This document shows positions 28,264 through 37,210 of a stretch of 64,000 nucleotides of DNA, in pieces. Each line of letters opens with the position of its first letter. Position 1 is the stretch's first letter. The stretch lies in contig CACJTU010000002.1 of the NCBI GenBank assembly GCA_902596375.1, positions 62,001 through 126,000 on the forward strand, given 5' to 3'. The notes beneath the pieces were generated by a model. It saw only the letters and a list, made by a program, of their open reading frames with translations, was not told where the DNA came from and did not search any database. Position numbers and translations under genes: made by a program. Source of the DNA: an uncultured Pelagibacteraceae bacterium. GTDB taxonomy: Bacteria > Pseudomonadota > Alphaproteobacteria > Pelagibacterales > Pelagibacteraceae.

Positions 28264-28754
28264 TAGAATTTTAAACTTATTAAATATATTAATATCATTG
28301 AATATAAACCTGCCATTACATCATCCATAATTATTCCAAAATAGTTTTTATGATTTTTGTCAAAATAACTTATTGGAAAAGGTTTTAGGATGTCAAAAAA
28401 TCTAAAAAAAACAAAAGATAAAATATAATAAATTTCAATTGAAATACTTATTTGATTAGATTGATTTAAATATAATAGTAAAATTAAAGGCATGGCTTGC
28501 CCCAAAACTTCATCAATTACTATTTGCTGTGGGTCCTTATTTTTAAATTCAGACTCAGAGTCTTTTACTGCATAAAATGAATAAAAGAACAAAAGTATAA
28601 AAAAAATAATTGAAAACTTAAGATCTGTATAACCTAAAATTTCATAAGCAATATAAATAAAAACAGCTGTTACAGCAGACGTTACAGTGCCAGGAATTTT
28701 GGTTAAATACCCATAACCAAAGAAAGTGGATAACAAAACATTTATTTTTTTCAT
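28263..28754 (-). CDS. pgpA: phosphatidylglycerophosphatase A
   Basis: PgpA dephosphorylates phosphatidylglycerophosphate to phosphatidylglycerol in the inner membrane. YLTKIPGTVTSAVTA at the N-terminus and VIDEVLGQAMPL carry the family's conserved residues. PISYFDKNHKNYFGIIMDDVMAGLYS is near the C-terminus, and about four membrane helices are visible. The track starts five codons upstream; I prefer the ATG at 28754 because it overlaps the ispDF TGA as ATGA. It ends on the first base of the CinA-type gene. Confidence 0.93.
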   Translation of the reverse strand: MKKINVLLSTFFGYGYLTKIPGTVTSAVTAVFIYIAYEILGYTDLKFSIIFFILLFFYSFYAVKDSESEFKNKDPQQIVIDEVLGQAMPLILLLYLNQSNQISISIEIYYILSFVFFRFFDILKPFPISYFDKNHKNYFGIIMDDVMAGLYSMILIYLISLKF

Positions 28755-29851
28755 TGTGTAATTGAGCAAATAACTTCACAAGCTATTGCTTTTTCCTTTC
28801 CAATTAATCCAAGTTTTTCTACTGTTTTACCTTTTAGGTTAATTAATTCTTTTTCAATATTTAATAAACTAGATATAGATTTGATTATTTTATCGCGACA
28901 CTTTGAAACTTTTGGTTGCTCACATATTAAATTTATATCTAAATTATTAATATAAAAGTTATTATGATTTAATATTTTGAGAATAAGCTTAAGCATTTTT
29001 GGCGATCTAATATTTTTATATTTTTTTTGATTATCTGGAAAAAAAGTACCAATATCTTTTTTTCTCATCGCCCCAAGAAGAGAGTCGATTATTGAATGAA
29101 TAATCACATCCCCATCTGAATGTCCTTTAAGTCCTGAATGATAAGGAATTTTTACACCACCCAAAAAAAGTTTTTTACCTCTTATTAATCTATGAATATC
29201 AAAACCTATACCAAAATAAGTTTTAGTAGTTTCGATATCTTCTTTAAATGTAATTTTATTATTTAAATTTTCTCCTTTAATAAATTTGACTTTTAAATTG
29301 TTTTGAATAAATAATGTTGCTTCATCAGTGATTTTATTTTTTTGTTTATTTGAAAGAATATATAAATCTTTAAATTTATAAGCTTGTGGGGTTTGAGTTA
29401 AAATTAAATTATTTCTATTTAAGTTAAAAAGTTGTTTTTTTACTTTATATTTAATGGAGTCTTTTGAATTAATATAAGGTATTACTGCTTTATTGTTTTT
29501 AAGTGATTTTATTAGATTTTTTAAAAGTTTGATTGTGAAGTTAGGTCTAGCAGCATCGTGAATTAAAACATTATTAGGTCTAAATCTTTTTATATATTTT
29601 AAGGCTAATAAAGAAGAATCAGATCTTTCTTTACCACCTTTTATAATTGATACATTCTTAGGGAATTTTTCTTTAATATTTTTTTTATTATTTACGACCA
29701 ATATAATTTTTTTAAACAGCTTTGATTTCAACGCTTTTTCTAAAGAATGTTTAAAAAGAGCCTTGTTTTTATAAATATTGAATTGCTTTGGTTTATTTGA
29801 ATTAAATCTTTTGCTTTGTCCTGATGCTAGTATTATAAAATAATTATTCAT
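28751..29851 (-). CDS. ispDF: bifunctional IspD/IspF MEP-pathway enzyme
   Basis: The fusion carries two non-consecutive steps of isoprenoid synthesis. The N-terminal cytidylyltransferase (about residues 1-205) has IILASGQSKRFNSNKPKQF, VLIHDAARPNF and LTQTPQAYKF. The C-terminal IspF cyclase (from about 214) has GIGFDIHRL, LKGHSDGDVIIHSIIDSLLGAM, DIGTFFPD and CEQPKV. The fused form is characteristic of alphaproteobacteria. It starts 24 bases from the divergent ntrY and overlaps pgpA by 4 bases. Confidence 0.95.
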   Translation of the reverse strand: MNNYFIILASGQSKRFNSNKPKQFNIYKNKALFKHSLEKALKSKLFKKIILVVNNKKNIKEKFPKNVSIIKGGKERSDSSLLALKYIKRFRPNNVLIHDAARPNFTIKLLKNLIKSLKNNKAVIPYINSKDSIKYKVKKQLFNLNRNNLILTQTPQAYKFKDLYILSNKQKNKITDEATLFIQNNLKVKFIKGENLNNKITFKEDIETTKTYFGIGFDIHRLIRGKKLFLGGVKIPYHSGLKGHSDGDVIIHSIIDSLLGAMRKKDIGTFFPDNQKKYKNIRSPKMLKLILKILNHNNFYINNLDINLICEQPKVSKCRDKIIKSISSLLNIEKELINLKGKTVEKLGLIGKEKAIACEVICSITQ

Positions 29852-29875
29852 TTATATGGTAGTTTTTATATTCAA

Positions 29876-31663
29876 ATGTACGAATTTATTAAAAAAAATA
29901 TATATCTAATAATATTATTTATTATCACATTATCGATAGGTTTTTTAACCTTTTTAACTTTTATTGATAAAGGATTTATTGAATTATCAGATCAAAATTT
30001 ACAAATTCTATTAGTTCTAAACATTGTTCTTTTAATAGCCCTTTTTGTTTTTATTTTTATTGAGATTAAGAGCGCAATTAAAAATGATATCGATAAAGAT
30101 GGTTTAAAATCCAATAAAAAATATATTACATACTTTGGTTTATTTACTTTAATTCCATCGGTATTAATTTCAATATTTTCACTCTTTTTATTTTCTTTTG
30201 CTTTAGAAAAGTATTTTGACAAAAAAGTTACCACAGTTGTTAATAATTCTTATGAGTTAGCTAGAAATTATGTAGAGGAAATTAGAAATAAAATTCAATC
30301 TGATATTGTTTTAATAGCTTTTGATACCAATAAAAGTAAAAAATTTTTAAATGATAATCAAAATGAATATAAAAGATTTTTAGAAACACAAAAATTAATT
30401 AGAAATGTTGATGAAATACACATCATTGATACTAATAAAAAACTTTTGTTTTCAACTTTGAAAGATAATCAACCATATATACCCCCAGTTGATAGAGCTT
30501 TAAATTTAGTATTGGATGATGATCGTCCTTTAAAAATCATTAATGCACCAGAAAATATTTCTGCAGCAATAATGAGGCTACAAAATTTTGAGGATAGATT
30601 TTTATATGTGGTTAAATATTTAGACAAAGATATTTCTAGATATTTAACAGAGTCTCAAGAAGCTATTAATTTTTACTATACAGTTGAGGAAAAAAGCACT
30701 GGAATTAAAATCTCATTTGCCATTATTTACATTATTGTTGTTAGTGTTTTATTATTTGTTTCTATATCTATCGCGATCAGATTTTCATCAAGATTTTTTA
30801 GATCTATAAATAACTTAATCCTCGCTTCAACATCCATAGGACAAGGAAATTTTAATGCAAAAGTTCCTGAGGTGAAGACTGATAAAGATTTAGAAACTTT
30901 AAATAAAAATTTTAACTTGATGATAGATAGGCTTAAGAGTCAGCAAGAAAAGCTAATTATAAATGAAAGACATGAGGCTTGGGGAAGTTTAGCCAGGAAA
31001 CTTGCTCATGAAATTAAAAATCCACTTACACCAATTCAATTAACTATAGATAGATTAAAAAATAAATATTCTAAACAATTAAACGAAAATGAAATTGAAA
31101 ATTTTAAAGATAATTTAAAAGTTATTAATAATCAAATAAAACAAATAGAAAAATTGGTTAATGAATTTTCTGACTTTGCAAGAATGCCTAAACCTATTTT
31201 TAGAGAGAATAATTTAGTAGATATAATTCATGAAAATATAAATTTACTTAAAGAATTAGATAATTCTATTGAAATTACTTTTAAAAAAGATTTTGATAAA
31301 ATTACCTTAGAGAGTGATAAAGAACAATTAAGTAGAGTTTTTTTAAATTTGATAAAAAATTCTATAGAAAGTATTAACCAAAAAGCTCAAAACAACAACA
31401 ATTTCAGTAAAAAAATTACTATTGAACTTATCCAAGATGATAGCCACATTAGATCAACGATTGAGGATAATGGTGTCGGTTTTAATGAATTAAAAGATAA
31501 TATTAAAAACATACTTAACCCTTATTTTACAACTAAAAAAAATGGAACCGGTTTAGGATTATCAATAGTTAATAAAATAATTAATGACCACAATGGAAAA
31601 ATAGAATTTATACCAATCAAAGATGGTGCAAAAATTAATATAATGTTTTCAAAACAAAAATGA
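29876..31663 (+). CDS. ntrY: NtrY-family sensor histidine kinase
   Basis: A membrane sensor kinase, partner of the adjacent NtrX. Three N-terminal membrane helices (about residues 10-32, 42-63, 84-107), an extracytoplasmic segment and a fourth helix (about 282-303) precede a HAMP domain. The phospho-acceptor is His378 in LAHEIKNPLTPIQLTIDRL. The ATPase domain shows NLIKNSIESIN, DNGVGF and GTGLGLSIVNKII. At 595 residues it is shorter than typical NtrY (over 700) and no PAS domain is evident. It overlaps ntrX by 4 bases. In other alphaproteobacteria NtrYX affects nitrogen, redox and envelope responses. Confidence 0.92.
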   Translation: MYEFIKKNIYLIILFIITLSIGFLTFLTFIDKGFIELSDQNLQILLVLNIVLLIALFVFIFIEIKSAIKNDIDKDGLKSNKKYITYFGLFTLIPSVLISIFSLFLFSFALEKYFDKKVTTVVNNSYELARNYVEEIRNKIQSDIVLIAFDTNKSKKFLNDNQNEYKRFLETQKLIRNVDEIHIIDTNKKLLFSTLKDNQPYIPPVDRALNLVLDDDRPLKIINAPENISAAIMRLQNFEDRFLYVVKYLDKDISRYLTESQEAINFYYTVEEKSTGIKISFAIIYIIVVSVLLFVSISIAIRFSSRFFRSINNLILASTSIGQGNFNAKVPEVKTDKDLETLNKNFNLMIDRLKSQQEKLIINERHEAWGSLARKLAHEIKNPLTPIQLTIDRLKNKYSKQLNENEIENFKDNLKVINNQIKQIEKLVNEFSDFARMPKPIFRENNLVDIIHENINLLKELDNSIEITFKKDFDKITLESDKEQLSRVFLNLIKNSIESINQKAQNNNNFSKKITIELIQDDSHIRSTIEDNGVGFNELKDNIKNILNPYFTTKKNGTGLGLSIVNKIINDHNGKIEFIPIKDGAKINIMFSKQK

Positions 31664-33015
31664 GCGAGGAAATTTTAATAGTAGACGACAACGCTGACAT
31701 CAGAAATATAATTAATGAATTAATTTTAGATGCTGGTTACAAAACTCGTTTAGCAGCAAATTACAATCAAGCACTTGCTGAAATAGATAAAAAATTGCCC
31801 AACGTTGCAATTCTTGATGTTAAATTAGATAAGGGAGACAATGATGGTATTGAGCTACTTTCACATATTAAATCTAAAAATAAAGATATACCTGTTATAA
31901 TTATATCTGGTCATGCAAACATTGAAATGGCTATAAAATCTTTGCAGCACGGTGCTTTTGAATTTATAGAGAAACCATTTGATCAAGAAAGATTAATTAA
32001 TTTTGTCAAAAGAGCAGTTGAAAATTTTAATTTAAAAAAACAAAATAGAGAATACGAAAGTAAATTATTTTCATCTTATGAATTAATAGGAAACAGTAAA
32101 AATATAGTAAATATAATTGATCAAATTAAAAAAATATCAATAACTGAAAGTAGAGTATTTATAAGTGGGCCCTCAGGTTCAGGAAAAGAATTAATTGCTA
32201 GAAAAATTCATAAGGCTTCTACAAGGAGCAAAAATCCTTTTATTGTCCTAAATGGTGCTTTGCTAGATATCAACAAGTATGAATTAGAATTATTTGGTGA
32301 AGAAAAAGAAAATGGGTCTATCTCATATGGTGCTTTAGAGAAAGCTAATAAAGGAACACTTTTAATTGATCAAGTTTCAGAAATACCACTGGATATACAG
32401 TCAAAAATATTAAGAGTTTTAATTGATCAAAAATTTAAAAGAGTAAACGGAAGTAATGATGTAAGTGTGGATGTAAGATTAATTTGCTCATCAAGTAAAG
32501 ATTTAAAAAAAGAAATAGAAATTGGAAATTTCAGAGAAGATTTATTTCATAGAATAAATGTTTTTGAAATAAATATTGAACCATTAAATCAAAGAATTTC
32601 AGATATACCTTTGTTAATTAAATATTTTTCAAAAAAAATATCTGAAAATTATAAAATTAAAGAATTAGATATAGATGAAAACAACAGTTACATACTTAAT
32701 CATAATTGGCATGGTAATGTGAGAGAGTTAAGAAATTTGATAGAGAGAATAGCAATATTACAACCTGACACTAAAGATAAAATTTCAAATATTATTAAAG
32801 AATCTTTAAAAAATACAAATTTTGACGATCAATTGGCTGAAAATAGCCTTTCTGTGCCATTAAAAGAAGCTAGAGAAAAATTTGAAAAAGAGTATTTAAC
32901 TATTCAACTAAAAAAGTTTAATGGAAATATTTCAAAAACAGCAAATTTTGTTGGAATGGAAAGAAGTGCATTACATAGAAAATTAAAAGGTTTAGGCATC
33001 AAAGAATTTAATTAG
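31660..33015 (+). CDS. ntrX: NtrX-type response regulator with degenerate sigma-54 activator domain
   Basis: The receiver domain has phospho-acceptor Asp53 (NVAILDVKLDKGD). The AAA+ domain keeps Walker A (GPSGSGKE, residues 170-177). Where GAFTGA should be (about 217-222) the sequence reads ENGSIS, and Walker B is LLIDQV with Gln238 in place of Glu. Sensor-type RLICSSSKDL and FREDLFHRINVFEI remain. A Fis-type helix-turn-helix ends the protein (NISKTANFVGMERSALHRKL). Without GAFTGA it should not activate sigma-54 polymerase, so it more likely binds DNA as a sigma-70 regulator. It is overlapped by ntrY; trkA begins on the base after its stop. Confidence 0.92.
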   Translation: MSEEILIVDDNADIRNIINELILDAGYKTRLAANYNQALAEIDKKLPNVAILDVKLDKGDNDGIELLSHIKSKNKDIPVIIISGHANIEMAIKSLQHGAFEFIEKPFDQERLINFVKRAVENFNLKKQNREYESKLFSSYELIGNSKNIVNIIDQIKKISITESRVFISGPSGSGKELIARKIHKASTRSKNPFIVLNGALLDINKYELELFGEEKENGSISYGALEKANKGTLLIDQVSEIPLDIQSKILRVLIDQKFKRVNGSNDVSVDVRLICSSSKDLKKEIEIGNFREDLFHRINVFEINIEPLNQRISDIPLLIKYFSKKISENYKIKELDIDENNSYILNHNWHGNVRELRNLIERIAILQPDTKDKISNIIKESLKNTNFDDQLAENSLSVPLKEAREKFEKEYLTIQLKKFNGNISKTANFVGMERSALHRKLKGLGIKEFN

Positions 33016-34407
33016 ATGAATATAATCATTTGTGGAGCTGGAAGAGTAGGGTTTACTATAGCTAAACAGCTAAGTGAACAAGGTCATTCTATAACTGTTA
33101 TCGACCCTTCTAGTGAAGATATTCAAAAAATTGATGATGCTTTGGACGTTAAAGCTATAGTAGGAAAAGGCACTTATCCTTCAATATTAGAAAAAGCTAA
33201 CGCAGCTGAGACTGACATGATTATAGCAGTCACTAGAAACGATGAAATTAATATGCTTATTTGCCAAATAGCTTTTTCGATTTTTAATATTCCAAAAAAA
33301 ATAGCAAGAATAAGATCTCAAGATTACTTAAATCCAAAATTTACCAGAGTTTATAATAAAGAAAATTTACCAATAGATGTTATTATTTCACCCGAGATTG
33401 AAATTGCTAAATCAATTCAAAGAAAACTCGAGGCTCCTGGAGCACTAGATAGTGTTCCATTTGCTGAAAATAAAATAAGATTATTAGAGATTTTAATTAA
33501 TGAAAACTGCAAACTAATTAACATCAAACTAAACGATTTAACAAAGAAACACCCTAATTTAGATGCAAACATTATTGGAATAATAAGAGATGAAAAATTT
33601 TTAATTCCCAAGAAAAATGACGATGTCAGAAAAAATGATAAAATTTATGTAATAATTAATTCTTCTCAAATGTCAGAAACTTTAGAAGTTTTTGGTCATA
33701 ATGAAAAAATATCTAAAAATATACTGATTGTTGGTGGAGGAAATATAGGTTTTAATCTAGCAAAAAATATAGAAGAAACTTTGGATGCAGCACGAGTTAA
33801 AATTATTGAAAAAAATAAAGAAAGAGCCGAATTTCTTGCTAGTGAATTAAATAACACTATTGTTATCAATGGTGATGCTTTAGATGAAGAGGTTCTAGTA
33901 GAGGCTAATTTACAAGAAGCTGAAACAGTTCTTGCTTTAACAAATGATGATGAAGATAATTTGATGGTAAGCGTTCTTGTTGAAAAATTTGCAAAGGATG
34001 AAAAAGATGTGGATGACAAAAGAACAATGGCTCTAATTAATAAGCCTAATTATTCTTTATTGCAAAACTCTTTAAAAATTGACGATCTTATTGACCCAAG
34101 AATGAATACAGTCTCAAGTATCTTAAAACATATCCACAAAGGAACTATAGAAACTGCTTACACAATTATGAATGGTGAATATGAAGTAATTGAAGCTGAA
34201 ATTATAGAAACATCAGAGCTTATTAATAAAGAATTAAAAAATTCAAACTTACCAGATGAGATAAGAATTGGAGCGGTCTTAAGAGAAAATAAAATTATAA
34301 TACCTCGATCAAATTTTGTTTTTCAAAAAGAAGATAAAGTTGTTTTTTTAGCAAAGAAAGACTCAATTTCAGTAGTAGAAAATATATTTAGAATTAGTTC
34401 TATTTAA
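33016..34407 (+). CDS. trkA: Trk potassium uptake regulator TrkA
   Basis: TrkA is the cytoplasmic NAD-binding gating ring of the Trk potassium channel. Two RCK_N/RCK_C modules are visible. The first starts with NIIICGAGRVGFTIAKQLSEQGH. The second starts near residue 235 with NILIVGGGNIGFNLAKNIEE, and the C-terminal parts of each follow (for example IGAVLRENKIIIPRSN). 463 residues, the usual two-domain length. The ntrX-trkA-trkH order is conserved in alphaproteobacteria and ties the two-component system to ion balance. Confidence 0.95.
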   Translation: MNIIICGAGRVGFTIAKQLSEQGHSITVIDPSSEDIQKIDDALDVKAIVGKGTYPSILEKANAAETDMIIAVTRNDEINMLICQIAFSIFNIPKKIARIRSQDYLNPKFTRVYNKENLPIDVIISPEIEIAKSIQRKLEAPGALDSVPFAENKIRLLEILINENCKLINIKLNDLTKKHPNLDANIIGIIRDEKFLIPKKNDDVRKNDKIYVIINSSQMSETLEVFGHNEKISKNILIVGGGNIGFNLAKNIEETLDAARVKIIEKNKERAEFLASELNNTIVINGDALDEEVLVEANLQEAETVLALTNDDEDNLMVSVLVEKFAKDEKDVDDKRTMALINKPNYSLLQNSLKIDDLIDPRMNTVSSILKHIHKGTIETAYTIMNGEYEVIEAEIIETSELINKELKNSNLPDEIRIGAVLRENKIIIPRSNFVFQKEDKVVFLAKKDSISVVENIFRISSI

Positions 34408-34411
34408 TTAA

Positions 34412-35818
34412 ATGTCATTTTTTAGAGTAAAGTATTTAAGTTTCTTTTTTATATTAATATCTATTTTTTCTTTTTTTAACATTATTTATTCATATTATTT
34501 TAGTTTATATCTAAATCTAAATACATATTATTTTAGCTTAGTAATTTCTGCAGCTCTTGGAATAATTTTTTATAAAATTAAAACTGATACCAAAAAACCT
34601 ACAATATTTGAAAAAATATTAACCGTTTTATTGGGATACGTTTTAATGCCATTGATCTTATCGATACCTTTTTATTTAAGTATTTATAACTTATCTTTTT
34701 TAAATTCTTTATTTGAAGCTGTCTCAGGATTTACTTCGACAGGTTTTACTATCTTTCAAAATATAAAACATATTGATCAAGGCCTAATTTTATGGAGATC
34801 ATCTATACAGTGGATTGGAGGTTTGTATTTTTTATATTCTATTATTTATTTAATTGATATTTATGATGAAAGTTTAAAAAAATCTTTAACTAATTTTTTA
34901 TCTTTTAATTCTACCGAGATTTTAAAACAATCAATTAAAATTCTTTTATTATACTCAGGATTAACTGTATCAATTTTTATTATTTTAAATATTTTTGGAA
35001 TTAGATCATTTAATTCACTAAATTTAGCAATGACAATAATTTCATCAGGTGGATTTCTGCCTTCAAATGATCTTACGTCAATTTTAATAAATGATTTTCA
35101 AATAATTATATTTTCTCTTTTAATGCTAATTTCCTTTTTTAGTATTTTTTTTACTTATAATTTAATTTTTTTAAGAAATAAAAATTTAAATTTTTTTTAT
35201 GAAGACATACATTTATTTTTATATTTTATTGTAGTTATAAGTATATTTTTTGTTTTCTTTAGCTATGATACTAATTTCACATATGGTTTTTTATCTTTAG
35301 TGAGCAGTATTTCAAATATAGGTATCTCACTTGAAGTTGATCAGGCTAACTTACATTTTATATATATCTTACTTGTAATTATCGGTGGATCTTTTTTTTC
35401 TACGAGCTCAGGTTTAAGGTTTTTAAAAATATATTCTTTAACTAAATATTCTGTTAATCAAATTCTTTCATTTAGTAAACCAAAAAATGTATTTATGAAT
35501 AAACTAATTTTTTCAAAAATTAATTTTGATACTAAAGACATAAATAAATATTTTTTAACAATATTAATTTTTGTTATTTCACTTTTTTCTTTAACCATCA
35601 TATTGTCTTTGTCTGATATTCAATTTGAATATTCATTCAAATTAGCTATATTGACATTGATGAACACGGTTAATTCATCTGCTTATGGTCTGTCGGACTT
35701 TGATTTTCAAAATTTACACTTTTTAACCAAATATTTTCTAATATTTTTTATGATTATCGGTAGGGTTGAACTGTTATCTTTATTACTGATTGCTAAAAAA
35801 TTTCTTTTTAAAAACTAA
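34412..35818 (+). CDS. trkH: Trk potassium uptake membrane protein TrkH
   Basis: TrkH is the pore-forming subunit for potassium import. It is highly hydrophobic, with about ten membrane helices and four selectivity-filter-type loops. These include AVSGFTSTGFTIF near residue 110, AMTIISSGGFLPS near 210, SLVSSISNIGIS and TLMNTVNSSAYGLSD near the end. IIGRVELLSLLLI is the conserved C-terminal helix. It starts 4 bases after trkA. A tRNA-Arg gene follows 28 bases after its stop. Confidence 0.93.
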   Translation: MSFFRVKYLSFFFILISIFSFFNIIYSYYFSLYLNLNTYYFSLVISAALGIIFYKIKTDTKKPTIFEKILTVLLGYVLMPLILSIPFYLSIYNLSFLNSLFEAVSGFTSTGFTIFQNIKHIDQGLILWRSSIQWIGGLYFLYSIIYLIDIYDESLKKSLTNFLSFNSTEILKQSIKILLLYSGLTVSIFIILNIFGIRSFNSLNLAMTIISSGGFLPSNDLTSILINDFQIIIFSLLMLISFFSIFFTYNLIFLRNKNLNFFYEDIHLFLYFIVVISIFFVFFSYDTNFTYGFLSLVSSISNIGISLEVDQANLHFIYILLVIIGGSFFSTSSGLRFLKIYSLTKYSVNQILSFSKPKNVFMNKLIFSKINFDTKDINKYFLTILIFVISLFSLTIILSLSDIQFEYSFKLAILTLMNTVNSSAYGLSDFDFQNLHFLTKYFLIFFMIIGRVELLSLLLIAKKFLFKN

Positions 35819-35846
35819 TTTAGTATTATATATATCAGTAAATTTT

Positions 35847-35923
35847 GCGCCCTTAGCTCAGCTGGATAGAGCATCGGTTTTCTAAACCGAGGGTCGGAGG
35901 TTCGAATCCTCCAGGGCGCGCCA
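35847..35923 (+). tRNA. tRNA-Arg (anticodon TCT)
   Basis: Cloverleaf of 77 bases. The acceptor strands GCGCCCT and AGGGCGC pair fully, with discriminator G and an encoded CCA. The D arm contains AGCTCAGCTGGATAGAGC. The anticodon loop TTTCTAA sits on a TCGGT/ACCGA stem, giving anticodon TCT (reads AGA, the main Arg codon in this AT-rich genome). The T arm is GGAGGTTCGAATCCTCC. A TATATA tract about 15 bases upstream could serve as its own -10 element. Confidence 0.97.
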
Positions 35924-36100
35924 TTTCGTCATTTTTTATTGCTATTATTAAAATATTTGTACTTGACTAGAATTCATCTAAAGAAGGTTTTGCTAATTAT
36001 TTTTTCTTGAAGAGCATTTTCTTACATGCTTAAATTAAGAATATTCAAAAGTAATTTTGAATTATTTGTTAACAAATAAAAATAACTAAAAGGAAGAATA
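35924..36100 (+). promoter_or_regulatory. aapJ upstream region with 18-bp palindrome
   Basis: No gene lies in these 177 bases. A candidate promoter is TTGAAG (36007-36012), a 17-base spacer and TTAAAT (36030-36035). The perfect palindrome TTATTTGTTAACAAATAA occupies 36062-36079, between the predicted transcription start and the ribosome-binding site AAAGGAAG (36089-36096). Its position suggests an operator or messenger hairpin controlling the amino-acid transporter. The symmetry is exact, but AT richness raises the chance background. Confidence 0.45.
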
Positions 36101-37141
36101 ATGTTTAAATACTTAAAACAATTAACTTCTTTAGTCGCTATGGTTGCAGTGTTGTTTACTTTTACAACAGAAACTATGGCTGCTAAAAAATCTAAAACAC
36201 TTAAAAACACTCAAAAGAAGGGTTTTGTAAGATGTGGAGTATCTCAAGGTCTTCCAGGATTTTCTAATGCTGACGCTGCAGGAAATTGGACTGGTGTTGA
36301 CGTTGATGTATGTAGAGCTGTTGCTGCTGCTGTATTAGGTGATGCAAACAAAGTTAAGTTTACACCACTAAGTGCTAAAGAAAGATTTACAGCTTTAACT
36401 TCTAATGAGATTGATATCTTATCAAGAAACACAACTTGGACTCTTTCTAGGGATGCTGACATCGGACTTACTTTCGTAGGTGTAAACTTCTACGATGGTC
36501 AAGGTTTTATGGTTAGAAAAAATTCAGGTATATCATCTGTAAATGATTTTAAAGATGGTGTTTCTGCTTGTACTAACCTTGGAACAACTACTGAGCTTAA
36601 TATGAGAGATTTCTTTAATTCAAAAGGAATTAAATATGAGCCAGTAACTTTCGAAAAAGCTGACGAAGTTGTTGCAGCATATGATGCTGGTAGATGTGAT
36701 ACATACACAACTGATAAATCTGGTTTAGCTGCTCAAAGAATTAAATTGAGTGCTCCAGATGATCATATAGTTTTACCTGAAACTATTTCAAAAGAGCCTC
36801 TAGGCCCTGTTGTACGTCAAGGTGACTCTGTTTGGGAAGATATCGTAAGATGGTCTCTAAACACTATGATCGAAGCTGAAGAGTATGGTGTTACTTCTTC
36901 TAATGCAGACTCAATGAAAACTTCTGACAATCCAGCTGTAAAAAGATTAGTTGGTGCTGAAGGTGAATTAGGAGCTGCTTTAGGTTTAGATAATGACTGG
37001 AGTTTAAGAATTATCAAGCAAGTTGGTAACTATGGTGAAAGCTACAAAAGAAATATTGCTGACACTGGAATTCTACCTGACAGAGGTCCAAATGAATTAT
37101 GGACTAAAGGTGGAATACTTTATGTACCACCAGCAAGATAA
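36101..37141 (+). CDS. aapJ: general L-amino acid ABC transporter, substrate-binding protein
   Basis: This is the periplasmic receptor of the Aap/Yhd-type broad amino-acid importer. A signal peptide (LVAMVAVLFTFTTETMAA, about residues 11-28) precedes a type 3 solute-binding domain. GFVRCGVSQGLPGFSNADAAG, VDVCRAVAAAVLGD, NTTWTLSRDADIGLTFVG and the GILPDRGPNELW ending are visible. The composition is noticeably less AT-biased than its neighbours and the SD is strong, both consistent with high expression. A terminator hairpin separates it from aapQ. Confidence 0.95.
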   Translation: MFKYLKQLTSLVAMVAVLFTFTTETMAAKKSKTLKNTQKKGFVRCGVSQGLPGFSNADAAGNWTGVDVDVCRAVAAAVLGDANKVKFTPLSAKERFTALTSNEIDILSRNTTWTLSRDADIGLTFVGVNFYDGQGFMVRKNSGISSVNDFKDGVSACTNLGTTTELNMRDFFNSKGIKYEPVTFEKADEVVAAYDAGRCDTYTTDKSGLAAQRIKLSAPDDHIVLPETISKEPLGPVVRQGDSVWEDIVRWSLNTMIEAEEYGVTSSNADSMKTSDNPAVKRLVGAEGELGAALGLDNDWSLRIIKQVGNYGESYKRNIADTGILPDRGPNELWTKGGILYVPPAR

Positions 37142-37160
37142 TTTATCTTAATAAATACTT

Positions 37161-37193
37161 AAAAAGGGCTAGATTTTTCTAGCCCTTTTTTTT
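37161..37193 (+). terminator. intrinsic terminator after aapJ
   Basis: AAAAGGGCTAGA (37162-37173) and TCTAGCCCTTTT (37178-37189) form a perfect 12-bp stem with a TTTT loop, extendable by one A-T pair and followed by more T residues. It stands 20 bases after the aapJ stop and 18 bases before the aapQ GTG. It probably ends most aapJ transcripts, with partial read-through into the permease and ATPase genes. Confidence 0.9.
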
Positions 37194-37210
37194 ATAAGTT
37201 TTGAATTATC

